Translations under genes and position numbers: made by a program | Notes under the pieces: generated by a model | What the model was told of the DNA's origin: nothing | Database searches by the model: none | What the model saw: the letters and a program-made list of their open reading frames with translations, nothing else | Assembly (NCBI GenBank): GCA_036346225.1 | Contig: JARFIW010001670.1 | Location: 2,418,001-2,482,000, forward strand | Reading direction: 5' to 3' | Source of the DNA: Platerodrilus igneus | Lineage: Eukaryota > Arthropoda > Insecta > Coleoptera > Lycidae | DNA length: 64,000 bases | Part shown: positions 21,801 through 34,480 of the stretch, piece by piece | Position numbering within the stretch: position 1 is the stretch's first letter | Layout of the letters: each line of letters opens with the position of its first letter

Positions 21801-22582
21801 GATTTTTAGATAAACCTATTATAATTTATTTAAGTTTTAATATTTTTATATTTTTGTAGATTTAAACATGTGATCATGGTTTAATATACCGAAACCCGTA
21901 ATGTTTATATACAGATATTTTACATTTATGATCTACATCCCAAGAAATTACACACAAATTGAAATTTTAAAGGTCAAAATACGTTATACGTATACACCCA
22001 CACACAGACACACACACTCTCACACACACACACACACGTATATATATATATTGCTGTGATAAGGGGTTATTTAGGGGTGTATTGTATAGTAAGGGTCGTG
22101 CAGTAACTATAAATTGCAATAAGAAGCAGTAAACTGCATTTATTTAATAGAAAATTTAATAATTCTTATATTATGTAAATAGTAAGCAATTTAACACCCT
22201 GTATATAGAGCATAATTAGTTTTAAGCGACGCAAATAAACACATCTTACAACAATAGGACGCATATTTAGCATAGAAATAAGTAATTCATACATTAGGTA
22301 AATAACAAGTATTCAACACTCGGTATATAGAGCTTTACTAATTTTAAGCAATGCAAGTAAGAATATCTTTCAGTAAAAGTACGCGTATTTAGAGGAATGG
22401 ATAGTACATGTAATTAAACAGGCATTGAAAAGGATTCTAATTAGTTATAATGTAATACGGAGATAAGAGATAAAACCTAACAAAGCCTTGTGTTTAAGTG
22501 CGTAGAAACAATCAACATTTTTGATAAGAAAATGCAGTTCAAAAACGCATAAAATAGACGAAAGTAAAATTGAAATTACATC
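21801..22582. other. Non-coding flank with CA microsatellite and a diverged duplication
   Basis: A CA/TA microsatellite lies at about 21993-22051. Two diverged units (about 22165-22245 and 22288-22370) share GTAAATA, TATATAGAGC and TTTTAAGC phrases at a spacing of about 123 bp. No coding sequence is seen. Confidence 0.55.
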
Positions 22583-22586
22583 ATGT

Positions 22587-24419
22587 TGTAACGTATTTTT
22601 TTTCTAGTTACACCTAGCCTAATAAATTAATAATAAAACAAATAAATTTTAAAGTATTTAATTCGTAAATATTCAGCCAATAAAAATTAAAGTATAATGT
22701 TCATAATAACACATGGATTCTAGAAGATATATATTCTAAAGCTTGTTACCAAGCGCTGTCAAGTTGATAACCGGCACTTTGGTCTCCAACGTCCTAGAGT
22801 GAAGCCGCTTTTGTAGACGAGAGATAAAGTCAAGATGATGACCCGTCAGAAACACGAGGCATCTAATCGAGTGAAGAAGAAAACTTGAGCTGAGAAAATG
22901 GATTGATAATATACATCATTTTAATACAGTTGGTATAGAATAATAAAATATATTAGACTAACACTTACTCACTTTAGTGCAATATCATATGGACAGGTTT
23001 ACAGCAACGGTTTTCAATGTAAATTATAATAATTTTCCGTCACAGTAATTAATGGTAAACAGCTATGGTTTCGTCCTTTTATCTAACTACGCAGTATGGA
23101 AATGGTTGATGTTACAAAGAACCTTGACACTTCAATCTAACTGATGACTAATACGATGAAATAAATACAACAGCTGAGGTCGTGATTTTCCACCTGCAGT
23201 TCTTTTGTCTACACGTGAGTGTTTGAAGCTATAGTAAATTATTATGAAATTTTCTACGTTAATTATTAGAGTAACAGAAAATATAAAGTACTTTCTTAAA
23301 GTTTGTAAAACAACGTATAAATATCTAGGTTGTCAGTCACTTGTACAAGCACACAATGTGTTGAGATATTCAGAATCTAAACGCCAGACGCAGTCTTGGT
23401 TTAATTTTATATTTTGTTTAATTGAAAAACATGCACGTCATGTAAAAGTCTTTTATTGATACTGAAATTCACGTATATTCTTTTAGTAGATTACCGTTAA
23501 AATTGAGTAGTTACATTTTAAGGTCGTTATTGTCCTGACGATCGAATTTTTTGTGAATGGTCAAGGAAGCGCTTCTATGATTATAGTAAAAATAAAATCC
23601 TGTGTTAGGAACTAATAAATTATGACATATTTGCTTAAACTAAATTTTATAGAAACGATTAATTTATACGTATTTATTCTGAAGGTTAAATTATACAAAA
23701 TTCTTTTTATAAAAATTAATGACAAAATAGTAAACATATGTATTGCAGTCGCATGTATATAGTCAGATTTCCATATGAATAGAATTCCTTTGTTTTTCAT
23801 AAAGTCGTTTTATTATTCAATATTTAAAATATGAAAAAGTAAACTAGAGCAAATCCTCCTTAAGAAAAACAGATAGAGAAGAAAATAAATGCCTTTAGTA
23901 TTTCATAGGTGTTTAAATTCTCTTATTATATTTTTGGGCATATGCTTTTAAGGACACAAATGGTGTCCATGTGGTGTTTTGTTTGTTCACAGGTACAGCT
24001 GAGACAACTGTTTAACAACTGGTGGTTGATGTTTTGGTAAGTGTGTGATAAAGAGTGAAATTCAAATTTTATGGCTAAGATAGTGGTGTTAACATAAGGT
24101 TTCCGCATTTCCCTTATACAAACACAGTTAAATTTTGTTGGCACTTGTATTAAAAATACGGTGGCGCCTATTAAAACTATTTTTGGTCAGTTATCCACCC
24201 ATGACCCATGCTCATGATCTACCCAGAGCTAACACTCTACTAGCCGTTTAACCCTTAAGAGTTTTCTTTGTCTATAGCCGTTTTCCATCCGACATTACCC
24301 TGGGCTTGGAGTTTAAAGAAGAAATACTCGACCTAGTGATATCAGATTAAAATAGAGAGCTTTTAGTATATAGCTGATAGTCACCAGGATAAATTTGCAA
24401 AAATTTTATTTTAATTACA
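22587..24419 (+). repeat. Element C, 5' LTR
   Basis: 1833 bp, TGTAACG to TTACA, nearly identical to 28461-30293. Differences include the length of the T run just after the start and single-base indels near 22760-22810. The equal length of the copies together with a perfect target duplication points to a recent insertion. Confidence 0.92.
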
Positions 24420-24442
24420 CTTGCGCTCGCAACGTGGGGCTG
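24420..24442 (+). promoter_or_regulatory. Element C primer binding site
   Basis: Right after the LTR comes CTTGCGCTCGCAACGTGGGG, ending in GC. It shares the CAACGTGGGGC half of the Lys-tRNA primer site and lines up with the sites of elements B and D. Confidence 0.75.
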
Positions 24443-24704
24443 GAAATTCATTTAGGGCTGGAATTTCATTTAGAGGCTTGAATAACTTCACTTATAGGCT
24501 GGAATATTTAGTAGTTATCTTCATCACACTTATATTCACCGACTGAGGTTTGCATTGATTCTAGTAAATAGTTTTGTTTCATTTTGTTAAAGTTTGTTAC
24601 AGTTTACAGTGGGTTTTCTATATAGTTAGGACATTCGTTCGTTTGAGATTTCATCTTCAAAATTTTATAATTGAGTTACATTAGAGATATTCAGATATTT
24701 AATT

Positions 24705-25869
24705 ATGGCAGAAACTTATAGCATCGTACACTTACTTAAAAATGAGTTAGAATATGAATTGAACATTAGAGGCATTGAAAATTCAAGACCAGTTTCAGAT
24801 AAAAGGAAAATTTTAGCAAGGTTGTTGGCCAAAGAAACAGATAAACCAGGTTGTTTGATAGATCCTTCTTATTATAAAGTAGATTTCAAAGTAGAGAAAG
24901 CAGAGATTGAGTCTAGTATAGAGTCCGTTAAAATGTTTTGTTAGAATTTATAGATGATCCCGCAGAGTCAATTTTAAAAGGATAAGGTCAAGATTAGTGC
25001 ATCTTACAGGTAGAATTCAACGGTTAAAGCTCCCTAAAGAAAATTTTGAGGAAATGGTGTTATTTAAAATGAAAGTTTGGCTACTATTCTTGTTGTGGAA
25101 GCAGATCTGCATGAGAAATTAAATAAAGATACAAGTTCAAATAGTAAAGATATTAACGTAAATTCTGTTGCTGCATCTAATGTGCCCGTTCCAACAGTTA
25201 CATATGTCACACAGTCAGTCCTATAGCATCTTGGTCGATAAAATATTCAGGAAACCCATCTCTTATATCAATTTTTAGAAAACATCAGTGACATTGCACA
25301 GTCTCGAAAGGTATCTGAGATGGAATTGTTTAATTCTGCAGTTGAATTGTTTACCGGTGATGCCTTGTATGGTATCGTTGCGTTCGTGGTTCGTTAACAG
25401 ATTGGAGTTCGTTAGTTAGTAGACTAAAGGAAGGATTTCTGCCAGCACATCCTGAAGACGATATTTGGGAAAAATCAAGAATAGATTACAGAAGAACGGT
25501 GAATCTGTTGTATTGTTCATTGCTAACATGGAAAGTTTATTTAACCGATTACCTATTATTCCTGCAGAACACACTAAAGTTAGAATAGTCAAGAAAAATT
25601 TATTGCCATATTTCATTCAGCATCTTGCTCTTACAGAGATCGAGAATATTAGTACGTTAGTTAAATTATGTAAGAGGTTAGAAGAAGCTTCGTTGAGTAA
25701 ACATAAGTCTGTTTCAGTTACGTCATATAGTCACAAACAGCCTTTTAATTATTTTAATCCACATTTTAGAAACAAAACCCCTAGTTCATTTCAGAATGCT
25801 TCAAGTCGTGTTTATACCCTCCGTCTTCACATTCCCCAGTACAAGTTCTTAATTCTGCCACCCCAATGA
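24705..25869 (+). pseudogene. Element C gag (matrix and capsid)
   Basis: Starts at Met 24705 and matches element B gag strongly (KRKILARLLAKE, DKPGCLID). The first frame ends at 24944 through a frameshift, and the capsid resumes in other frames, notably 25465-25869 with ESLFNRLP and CKRLEEASL. At least three frame breaks lie between. The end overlaps the zinc-knuckle frame by a few bases at 25866. Confidence 0.8.
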
Positions 25870-26060
25870 CAGAAATGAGTGGAGTAGGTAACTCATTTAT
25901 TAAGCATAAATTGATTTGTTGGAATTGTTCACGTGATGGTCATACTTTCAATGTTTGTAGATCTTTCAAGAGATTATTTTGTTATGGTTGTGGTCGTAAA
26001 GGAGTGACTAGTATCACTTGTCCGTCGTGTCCAATTCAAAGAGTAAAGAACAGAAGTTGA
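25866..26060 (+). pseudogene. Element C nucleocapsid zinc knuckle
   Basis: The 64-residue frame contains CWNCSRDGHTFNVC, a CX2CX4HX4C knuckle, followed by FCYGCGRKG and CPSC, a second cysteine cluster shared with elements B and D (CYLCG...CPKC). This basic segment would bind RNA. Confidence 0.85.
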
Positions 26061-26084
26061 GTAGCGAAATTCCTATTTCTAGAT

Positions 26085-26200
26085 AAAATGGTAAAGTTAT
26101 TTGATATGGATATTACGAGTTTGTTTGATTTTGGATGTATTGCATCGATCGTGGGTTCATCTTTTAGTCTTATTAGTTATAATAGTTGGTCGAATTAATG
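26085..26200 (+). pseudogene. Element C protease relic
   Basis: A short plus-strand reading gives LFDFGCIASIVG at about 26121-26156, where retroelement proteases have a DSGA- or DTGA-type active site followed by a hydrophobic segment. Ser is replaced by Phe and Ala by Cys, so the enzyme would be inactive. Homology ends soon after, at the start of the large internal deletion. Confidence 0.5.
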
Positions 26201-26330
26201 GTACACTAGTCTTTACTGTTGAAATATAGTTTGAGATTGCTCTTGTGCATGAGCACGTTTTAGTTTGGTTTGATTTATTTAGAGTAGCAATTTTTATGGT
26301 CGCGTTGCAACGTAGTATATTGAGTTGAGT

Positions 26331-26625
26331 TACAATCTAAGCGAGACTTGTTGTGGTTCATCGTGTAGCGTTATGTTAGTCTAGACGAAACTCAGGAAGG
26401 GTTGGTCGCTCAGCGTTATGTCAGTCTATACGAGGGTCGTGGTAAGTTGTCGCTTTAGCAGTTTCGACATCGTCACTTGAAATTATTTGAAGGTCAGTTA
26501 TGATGTGATTTGTTTTGCTTATTTAGTTTGTCAGTCTAGATGAGACTCAGAGGAGAGTCTGCCGTTCTAGCAATATTGTTTATAAGTCTAGGTGAGGCTC
26601 ATAGAAGAGCTTGTCATTCTAGCAA
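26331..26625 (+). repeat. Degenerate stem-loop repeats in element C
   Basis: Four to five units of about 45 bp, starting near 26331, 26371, 26421, 26528 and 26580, share a TCTAGA-like left edge and a CTAGCA-like right edge. Inside them sit small hairpins with different paired bases: AACTC/GGGTT (26389-26403), AGACTC/GAGTCT (26543-26560) and AGGCTC/GAGCTT (26595-26612). The region is non-coding and occupies the place where RT should be. Confidence 0.65.
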
Positions 26626-26759
26626 GTTTATGCGTTGTGAAGCACTTTAGTTTAGGTCGACAGTTTGACTATTGGTAGAGTAGAGTGTACCAGTACAGTT
26701 ATTAATAGTTATCGTGAAGTAAAGTGAAAATAATTTCGTATTTGAATTCCTTTATTCAC

Positions 26760-27080
26760 CATATCGTCGATGGCAATTACATGTAGCCTATGAGCGAGCT
26801 AGTCGCCAATATAATTTGAGAAGAAGAAATGTGTGCTTTGAGGTTGGTGATAAGGTGTGGAGAGTGAACAAGGTTTTATCAAGTGCATGCGATAAATTCA
26901 CTGCTAAACTCGCACCAAAGTTTGTTTTATGTGGTTAGGAGAAAGATTACTAATTTAGTTTATGAGTTGAGTAACATGGATGGTTCTAAGGCGGGTCGAT
27001 GGCATATCAAAGACTTAAAGCCATATTCTGCGATTGATGAAGATGAAGTTGAAGTTATTAACAATGTTTCTGATCCTTAA
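26760..27080 (+). pseudogene. Element C integrase C-terminal domain
   Basis: The plus strand reads YNLRRRN, FEVGDKVWR, LAPKF, then NLVYELSN and GRWHIKDLKP. It matches the last domain of integrase in elements B and D nearly segment by segment. One frameshift lies near 26930. The catalytic core is missing, so the deletion joined sequence after the protease to this domain. Confidence 0.8.
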
Positions 27081-28460
27081 GTACTTCCGAGTATAGTTGA
27101 TGTCAGCTGTAATTCTCTTTAGTCCGTGTTTTGAATCCTTAAGTTAGACAAGTTTAAAGTTGGGAAAATTTTTTATAAAGTAATTTATGTTTTAGTAGTA
27201 ATAGAGCTTAATATGTTTGTTGATTTAGATATTGCATGTGTTAAATGAAAATTTTTGATGACGATAAAGGAGTGTTAAATGAAAATTTTTGATGACGATA
27301 AAGAAGTGTTAAATGATAATTTTGATGACGACAAGGATATGTTTATGGATTTTGAATGATGATTTTTTTTTGGAGGTGTTTGAGAATGCAGCATATGCAT
27401 AGAGATGTTGCAGGTATATAGAGATGGATATGTATTCAGTGAAGTAATACGTATTCAGTAATGGAATATATGATAGAGAGTATAGAGGTGTTTAGTAGAG
27501 TATTGAGTATGTAGTCATATAGTTAGAGTGTGATAGAATGTTAAGCATTAAAGGAATGCTTGAGTTTTGGTTTAATAGTTTGAGACTAGGCCTAATGTGC
27601 TTATTCTTATTGAGAGTGTACATGAGCTAGGATAGTTCATGAAGAGTTTTTGTGAGTAGTTGGTGGTGGTCACCCAATAGGCTCAATATATGATTCGTTA
27701 GTGGTTTTAGAGTTCTTTAGTGATGAGTCATTGAGGTTATATAATTTTGAGAGAATAGTTGAGTATGTAGAATAGAGATCTTACAGAAAATATTGTGAGA
27801 TGCTCACTCAAAGACTAAAAGTGTCTTGTTGATGAATATGTATTGTTAATACTTTGTCTGTTTCTCGAGTGTTAGAGATTCGTTTCGTGAATAGACTTTG
27901 TATCTAACAGCTTTTGGTACTTACTAAATTCATCAATTTTATGCACATAAATCTTTAAGATAGATATATTAAATTAGAGAAAAATATTCGTTGTACAGAT
28001 TTTTGTTTAGTAGTGATTATAATGTCCAATCCATTTTGTTTATTACAGTTCTGATTTGTAGTAAAATATTTTCATTTTAAAAAAAAAAATTTTTTTTTGA
28101 TATGGTTGTTGCGTTTGTAACTATAGATGACATGCATCCACTGAGTGTTAGATACCCTAAATATTCTTAACCTGATTGACGTATATACTGGCTATGACTT
28201 CCCGAATTTGTCCCTTTATAGGCGTGTAGTACGCGCAGTTACTAATCACTCAATCCCATGCATTAATACCCCATATCAATTAGCAAATGATCCTGATATT
28301 TTTTGTTAAACTCATCATTAGGTATAGTTAATATTTGTGTCGTCTTGTTGTGAGGTGTAAGAGGTTGGTACAGTTAAGAAGAATAAGTTTGAAGTTTCAG
28401 TTGCAAAATTTTTTAGAAAAATTCTCCATACCTCGAATTTTTTCTCTTGGGAAGAGGCTG
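27081..28460 (+). other. Element C 3' non-coding region and purine tract
   Basis: No coding homology was found. A 34-bp unit (TTAAATGAAAATTTTTGATG at its start) is repeated three times at 27241-27342. Small hairpins occur near 27800-27920, for example GTTAGA/TCTAAC. The last bases, GGGAAGAGGCTG, are the purine tract just before the LTR. Confidence 0.65.
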
Positions 28461-30293
28461 TGTAACGTATTTTTTTCTAGTTACACCTAGCCTAATAAAT
28501 TAATAATAAAACAAATAAATTTTAAAGTATTTAATTCGTAAATATTCAGCCAATAAAAATTAAAGTATAATGTTCATAATAACACATGGATTCTAGAAGA
28601 TATATATTCTAAAGCTTGTTACCAAGCGCTGTCCAAGTTGATAACCGGCACTTTGGTCTCCAACGTCCTAGAGTGAAGTCCGCTTTTTGTAGACGAGAGA
28701 TAAAGTCAAGATGATGACCCGTCAGAAACACGAGGCATCTAATCGAGTGAAGAAGAAAACTTGAGTTGAGAAATGGATTGATAATATACATCATTTAATA
28801 CAGTTGGTATAGAATAATAAAATATATTAGACTAACACTTACTCACTTTAGTGCAATATCATATGGACAGGTTTACAGCAACGGTTTTCAATGTAAATTA
28901 TAATAATTTTCCGTCACAGTAATTAATGGTAAACAGCTATGGTTTCGTCCTTTTATCTAACTACGCAGTATGGAAATGGTTGATGTTACAAAGAACCTTG
29001 ACACTTCAATCTAACTGATGACTAATACGATGAAATAAATACAACAGCTGAGGTCGTGATTTTCCACCTGCAGTTCTTTTGTCTACACGTGAGTGTTTGA
29101 AGCTATAGTAAATTATTATGAAATTTTCTACGTTAATTATTAGAGTAACAGAAAATATAAAGTACTTTCTTAAAGTTTGTAAAACAACGTATAAATATCT
29201 AGGTTGTCAGTCACTTGTACAAGCACACAATGTGTTGAGATATTCAGAATCTAAACGCCAGACGCAGTCTTGGTTTAATTTTATATTTTGTTTAATTGAA
29301 AACATGCACGTCATGTAAAAGTCTTTTATTGATACTGAAATTCACGTATATTCTTTTAGTAGATTACCGTTAAAATTGAGTAGTTACATTTTAAGGTCGT
29401 TATTGTCCTGACGATCAATTTTTTTGTGAATGGTCAAGGAAGCGCTTCTATGATTATAGTAAAATAAAATCCTGTGTTAGGAACTAATAAATTATGACAT
29501 ATTTGCTTAAACTAAATTTTATAGAAACGATTAATTTATACGTATTTATTCTGAAGGTTAAATTATACAAAATTCTTTTTATAAAAATTAATGACAAAAT
29601 AGTAAACATATGTATTGCAGTCGCATGTATATAGTCAGATTTCCATATGAATAGAATTCCTTTTGTTTTTCATAAAGTCGTTTTATTATTCAATATTTAA
29701 AATATGAAAAAGTAAACTAGAGCAAATCCTCCTTAAGAAAAACAGATAGAGAGAAGAAAATAAATGCCTTTAGTATTTCATAGATGTTTAAATTCTCTTA
29801 TTATATTTTTGGCATATGCTTTTAAGGACACAAATGGTGTCCATGTGGTGTTTTTGTTTGTTCACAGGTACAGCTGAGACAACTGTTTAACAACTGGTGG
29901 TTGATGTTTTGGTAAGTGTGTGATAAAGAGTGAAATTCAAATTTTATGGCTAAGATAGTGGTGTTAACATAAGGTTTCCGCATTTCCTTATACAAACACA
30001 GTTAAATTTTGTTGGCACTTGTATTAAAAAATACGGTGGCGCCTATTAAAACTATTTTTGGTCAGTTATCCACCCATGACCCATGCTCATGATCTACCCA
30101 GAGCTAACACTCTACTAGCCGTTTAACCCTTAAGAGTTTTCTTTGTCTATAGCCGTTTTCCATCCGACATTACCCTGGGCTTGGAGTTTAAAGAAGAAAT
30201 ACTCGACCTAGTGATATCAGATTAAAATAGAGAGCTTTAGTATATAGCTGATAGTCACCAGGATAAATTTGCAAAAATTTTATTTTAATTACA
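28461..30293 (+). repeat. Element C, 3' LTR
   Basis: The partner of 22587-24419, also 1833 bp. It ends TTACA and is followed by the ATGT target duplication. Confidence 0.92.
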
Positions 30294-30297
30294 ATGT

Positions 30298-31678
30298 ATT
30301 TTTGTATAATATGGAAAAGGCGATATCTACATAAAACAACGTATGGTCTGATAACGAGGTATCTATAAGCAAATAAGCATTACCCGGAAAACCGAATATA
30401 TTATATTAGAAAACCACTTCAAGATGCAGGATTTACAAAGACCTCATTGGTTAAGATAGCGACAGACTTGTTGAAAACTCAACCCACATGCAAGTGGGAT
30501 CAGCCTATATTTAACAACGAGTAATGATAAGAGAGTTAAGTTTTAATTAAGCAGGGCAAAGCTACGCTACTCCGAATCAAAATGTCACGCGTAATTTTAA
30601 ATGTTTAATAAAATAGATAGTGACAAATAAGTGCTACAAATATGAAAATTTCTGTTGCCGTTTAACGGCTCCGAGTGTATGGATAATCCTAATTGGGGGA
30701 TAATAATTCCAAATGTAATAAATCCGAGTGTATGGATAATCCGAGTGTATGGATAATCCTAATTGGGTGATAATAATTCCGAATGTGGTATAATTCTGAA
30801 TGGATGGATAATTCGAGTATACGATATAATAATTTAAATGCATGAAAAATTCTAATTGAGGGTATAACATTTCAAATGTGTGGATAGATATAATAATTCG
30901 AATGTGGGGAAACTTTAAATGGATTAATATAATATTTCAAATCAGCGTCGACGATTTTGGTACAATTTTGAGTTGCGAGATTCAATGCAAATAAAATAAA
31001 GAAGCAAGAAGCAATTTATGGAAACCAAGGGGTTCAATTAAGCAGAGCAGTAACAGGTCAGATCTAATTAGTTTTAAGATATTTTTCTATTTAAATTTGA
31101 ATACTGAATTTACGTAATTTATATAAAAGTGTAACGAAGTCAACACAAACATTGCATACGTTAAAAGTACGTAACATTATAAAGGGGTTTAGAACGTTCT
31201 AGGTCTCTTTGATAAAAAAGGTAGTTTTTGGTGACTTTAGATTGATTGCAAAGCATATAAATTTTGAGATAAATAAAACTTATGATATTGATTGATTGAA
31301 GGATGTATTTTAATAATTTTCAAAACTTGTACATAATATTTTTTTTCATTATATGGAATTAAGTGACTTCATTTAATAATTCAAACAAAGAGGTAATCAG
31401 AAAGGGGTGGAGAAGAAAAAATTTGATCATCGTAACGTTGTGCACTCTGTGTAGAATAATAAAAGCTAGCCGTGGCATAATAATAAAATTAGTGAGATAT
31501 AAATTTGATTAGGAAAACACAGAGAGGTAGAGTTAAGTAGAAAACGTCCATTGACACCGAGTACGGCGTTATCATATCAATATATATTCAAAATTCTATA
31601 AAAAATTTGTTTATTTGTGTAAAAAACGGTAAACAAATGTGTAATTTGATGTAATAAATTTTAGCGATTTTTTCTTGA
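30298..31678. other. Non-coding; degenerate minisatellite at 30668-30930
   Basis: At 30668-30930 phrases such as GAGTGTATGGATAATCC and ATAATAATTCCGAATGTG recur irregularly at 20-50 bp spacing. No gene is seen in the rest of the stretch. Confidence 0.55.
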
Positions 31679-31816
31679 TCTTCTTTGGTAATTAAACCAC
31701 TCATAGTTGTTAAACTCGTCTTTATTTACGTTTCGATCCATGATCCTAGGCCATGGATCGAAACGTAAATAAAGACGATTTTAATAACTCTGAGTGGTTT
31801 AATTCCCTAAGAAGAT
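31679..31816. repeat. Head-to-head pair of Penelope-like tail units (inverted repeat)
   Basis: Arms at 31679-31742 and 31752-31816 are inverted copies of one unit with a 9-bp centre. The unit reads CATGGATCGAAACGTAAATA, then AAGACGA, and ends GAGTGGTTTAATT. A single copy occurs at 63191-63269. A short GATCC/GGATC stem followed by GAAAC and a CGT/ACG pair looks like part of a hammerhead, as in Penelope terminal repeats, but a complete core is not visible. Confidence 0.6.
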
Positions 31817-34480
31817 AAAGAAAACTACAAAACAAACTACAACAAACATACCGGAATTTCAGTGCCTTTAATTTTATGATATTCTAAACATTCCCTATAA
31901 ATTTAAATAATTTAGCATTTAAAAAATTTGAAAAGCAGATGCATTTGAATACATCTTCTCAACGAAGCTTGGTAAATTAGTTATTTGGCAGAATTTTGTT
32001 AGTTATTTTGTGTTTTGAACGCAAACAGTATATAGGTACTGCTAGTAAATTAAAAACAAACTCCATAAGTTTTCATTTATAAATGTGGTATTTGCTATTT
32101 CTTATATAGCTAGCTTTTATGTGGTAATTTTTTTGGGGAAACAAAAGATCAAAAAATGTACCCCCGCAAAAATATGTGTGTCTCGTAGTTTTATGATTAC
32201 CGTAATTCAAGATTTGTTTAGCCACTCTACAGAAATCTGCATCGTGCATTAAAAAATCAATAAAAGCGTCAACGCATTTTAAAATAATTAATTTTATTTT
32301 ACTGTACCAAATAAAATAAAAACAAGCATTGATTAGTTACATATAAGTAGTTGCACAGAATACTTTAAAGTTACTTGCGGAACATAAATTAATTATTTTA
32401 AAACTTAACAAAAAATGGTTACTTGAATATTTTTTGCTTTTGATTTCTACGGTGATAACATATACATCATTCGATATATTAAAAACTGAAGTGTGAAACA
32501 CCATTAAGTAATTTGTACTCCTCACTGCAGTAGGTATGCGTTTATCTTAATTGGTATTAAAAAAATTGAGTTCAATGTTCAATGTCGAATACGAATACAT
32601 AATAATTTGCATCTTAGCAAATAGGGACATTTATGTAGGATACATTTACATAAATCTGACAATATTTAGTTTAGAATGTACTATTCGTACCTTACAGTTA
32701 TAATGTCAGTAATTATACTTGCATACTAAAATCTTTAACCTAGTTCAAGTCCGGTTTAGCACAATATAAAATTTTCTGAGAACACGCAATAAGGGGAATT
32801 ACCTATTGAACGTTGTCGTATTTTATCATTGATGTTGAAATATGTAAATACGTCCAGATCTGAATGGGAAATGATGATTCTAACATTAGAATTTAATAAA
32901 TGATTTGCACATATTTTTCTTAGATTTCCTATGGACATTTTAAAAAATATTCTATTTTTGTATACCTCTTCCTCTTCATCATCTAAAGCCTAACTCATAC
33001 AAGTCCCTGTTCCTATAACTCCTATTTTTTGTTTTTTACATTTGCATTAATTAACTCCACACGATTGTTTCGTGTCTGTATATTATTCAAGTACTACAAT
33101 GAACTAGATCACTAAGATGCTTCAACGAATTAAATTGACCCAGCGACCCAAATCGAAACACACCCAAATTGCTAGAATTATCAAACATGATCCCACTAAA
33201 TTAATTTGATTGGGTGAGCTATCGAAATCTGCATAATAATACTTGTCACAATGCTCCAAATTCGCCAAGAATTATTATTATTATGTTTTCTGCTCTTTGA
33301 CAGATTTTACAATTATTGCTTGTATTTTCGTTTAGTATCTGTGATACGCGTTGAACTGGCGTTAAGTACCTGAACTAATTTTACTCTACTAGGCAATAGG
33401 TGACGTAATAGTTAATTACTGCACTCGTCGGCTTTCAGTGGTGCGATGCGGGTTTTGTAAAAGCAAATAACTTATTGGGGTATACAAATTACAACACTTT
33501 TTCTAAATACTCTTATACCTACCTGGAAGAGTCTTTAAACTCTATGACTAATAAAATCTTTGGGTGTCATCCATCTTGGATAATGTCTGCCCGGAAGATG
33601 GGTTCTCCGAGAGGCTATTAAATAGTTGCCACTGCAGCTGGAGATTGATACAGCTTTGGTTACACCCTCTCCACCTCCTACTATTCTACTATAATACAAA
33701 TAAAAAAAACCTCAAGTCTTGTACACCTCACCAATATTATCATACCTTAATATCAGAGTAAATAGCAATACAAAATTACTAAGATCTACCTTTAATTGGC
33801 CAAGTATGCGAGTCGTCAAAAAAAGAACAACTAAATTTATCAACAATAGACGTTCAACTAATATAATTTCTACTTTCTAATTTTCCTCTATAGTAATGAG
33901 CTTTTGCACATGTGAATTTTTGCATATACCATCCGCTTTAAACAAGCGTACACCAACGTAACCGACCTTCTTAATAATAAGTTTTGCACATTATTATTAC
34001 CACCAATCACAAATATGTGATACAAAATAGCATACAATGTTTATAAGAGGGAAAACAGAAATTCAAGAAAGTTACCGTATTGTTTGTCTTTAACATGCTC
34101 TGTCGACCACTGCGGCGCAGAATTGGCTCCAGGTAGATTAATTATTCCAACTCCAAGTTGAATGAAAGATATCAACACAAGTCAACTCCACGAATAACGG
34201 TATCCTTATCTTCGTGTATAATACCGTTTCAATGACGTAACTTTTATTACCCAATTTACAAGTCTACCCGTATGACAACGGTTTTGTGTCAATCGATTTT
34301 GAAGCTTTGATCTGCTGCTTGGTCTCGAATAAGTAAAGATGAATCACTGCTTTTTTACGATCTGTCGGTTTTATAAGTTTTTGTCTCAAGATCATTGCAT
34401 GCTATTTTCGTTCTATTAGAGCAATGCGTCTAACTGCTCAATTATAGAGGTCAATGTCGTTCTAGTTCTGAATCGGTTAA
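31817..34480. other. No gene seen
   Basis: AT-rich sequence. Open frames here (for example 33564-33761) are short and have no motif I recognise. No repeats are obvious by eye. Confidence 0.45.

Larger units (their letters stand above)
22587..30293 (+). mobile_element. Element C: Ty3/gypsy LTR retrotransposon with internal deletion
   Basis: A complete insertion of 7707 bp. Both LTRs are 1833 bp. ATGT occurs at 22583-22586 and 30294-30297, a perfect 4-bp target duplication. Order on the plus strand: LTR, primer site, gag, zinc knuckle, relic protease, stem-loop repeat array, integrase C-terminus, 3' region, purine tract, LTR. RT, RNase H and the integrase core are absent. Gag is closest to that of element B. 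Confidence 0.92.

Noticed and set aside
23244..23459. 71-residue open frame, repeated at 29118-29318
   Set aside because: LTR of element C. Its end changes with a single-base difference between copies, so it is not a conserved gene.
33564..33761. 65-residue open frame
   Set aside because: No start context, domain or repeat partner; within the chance length for this composition.
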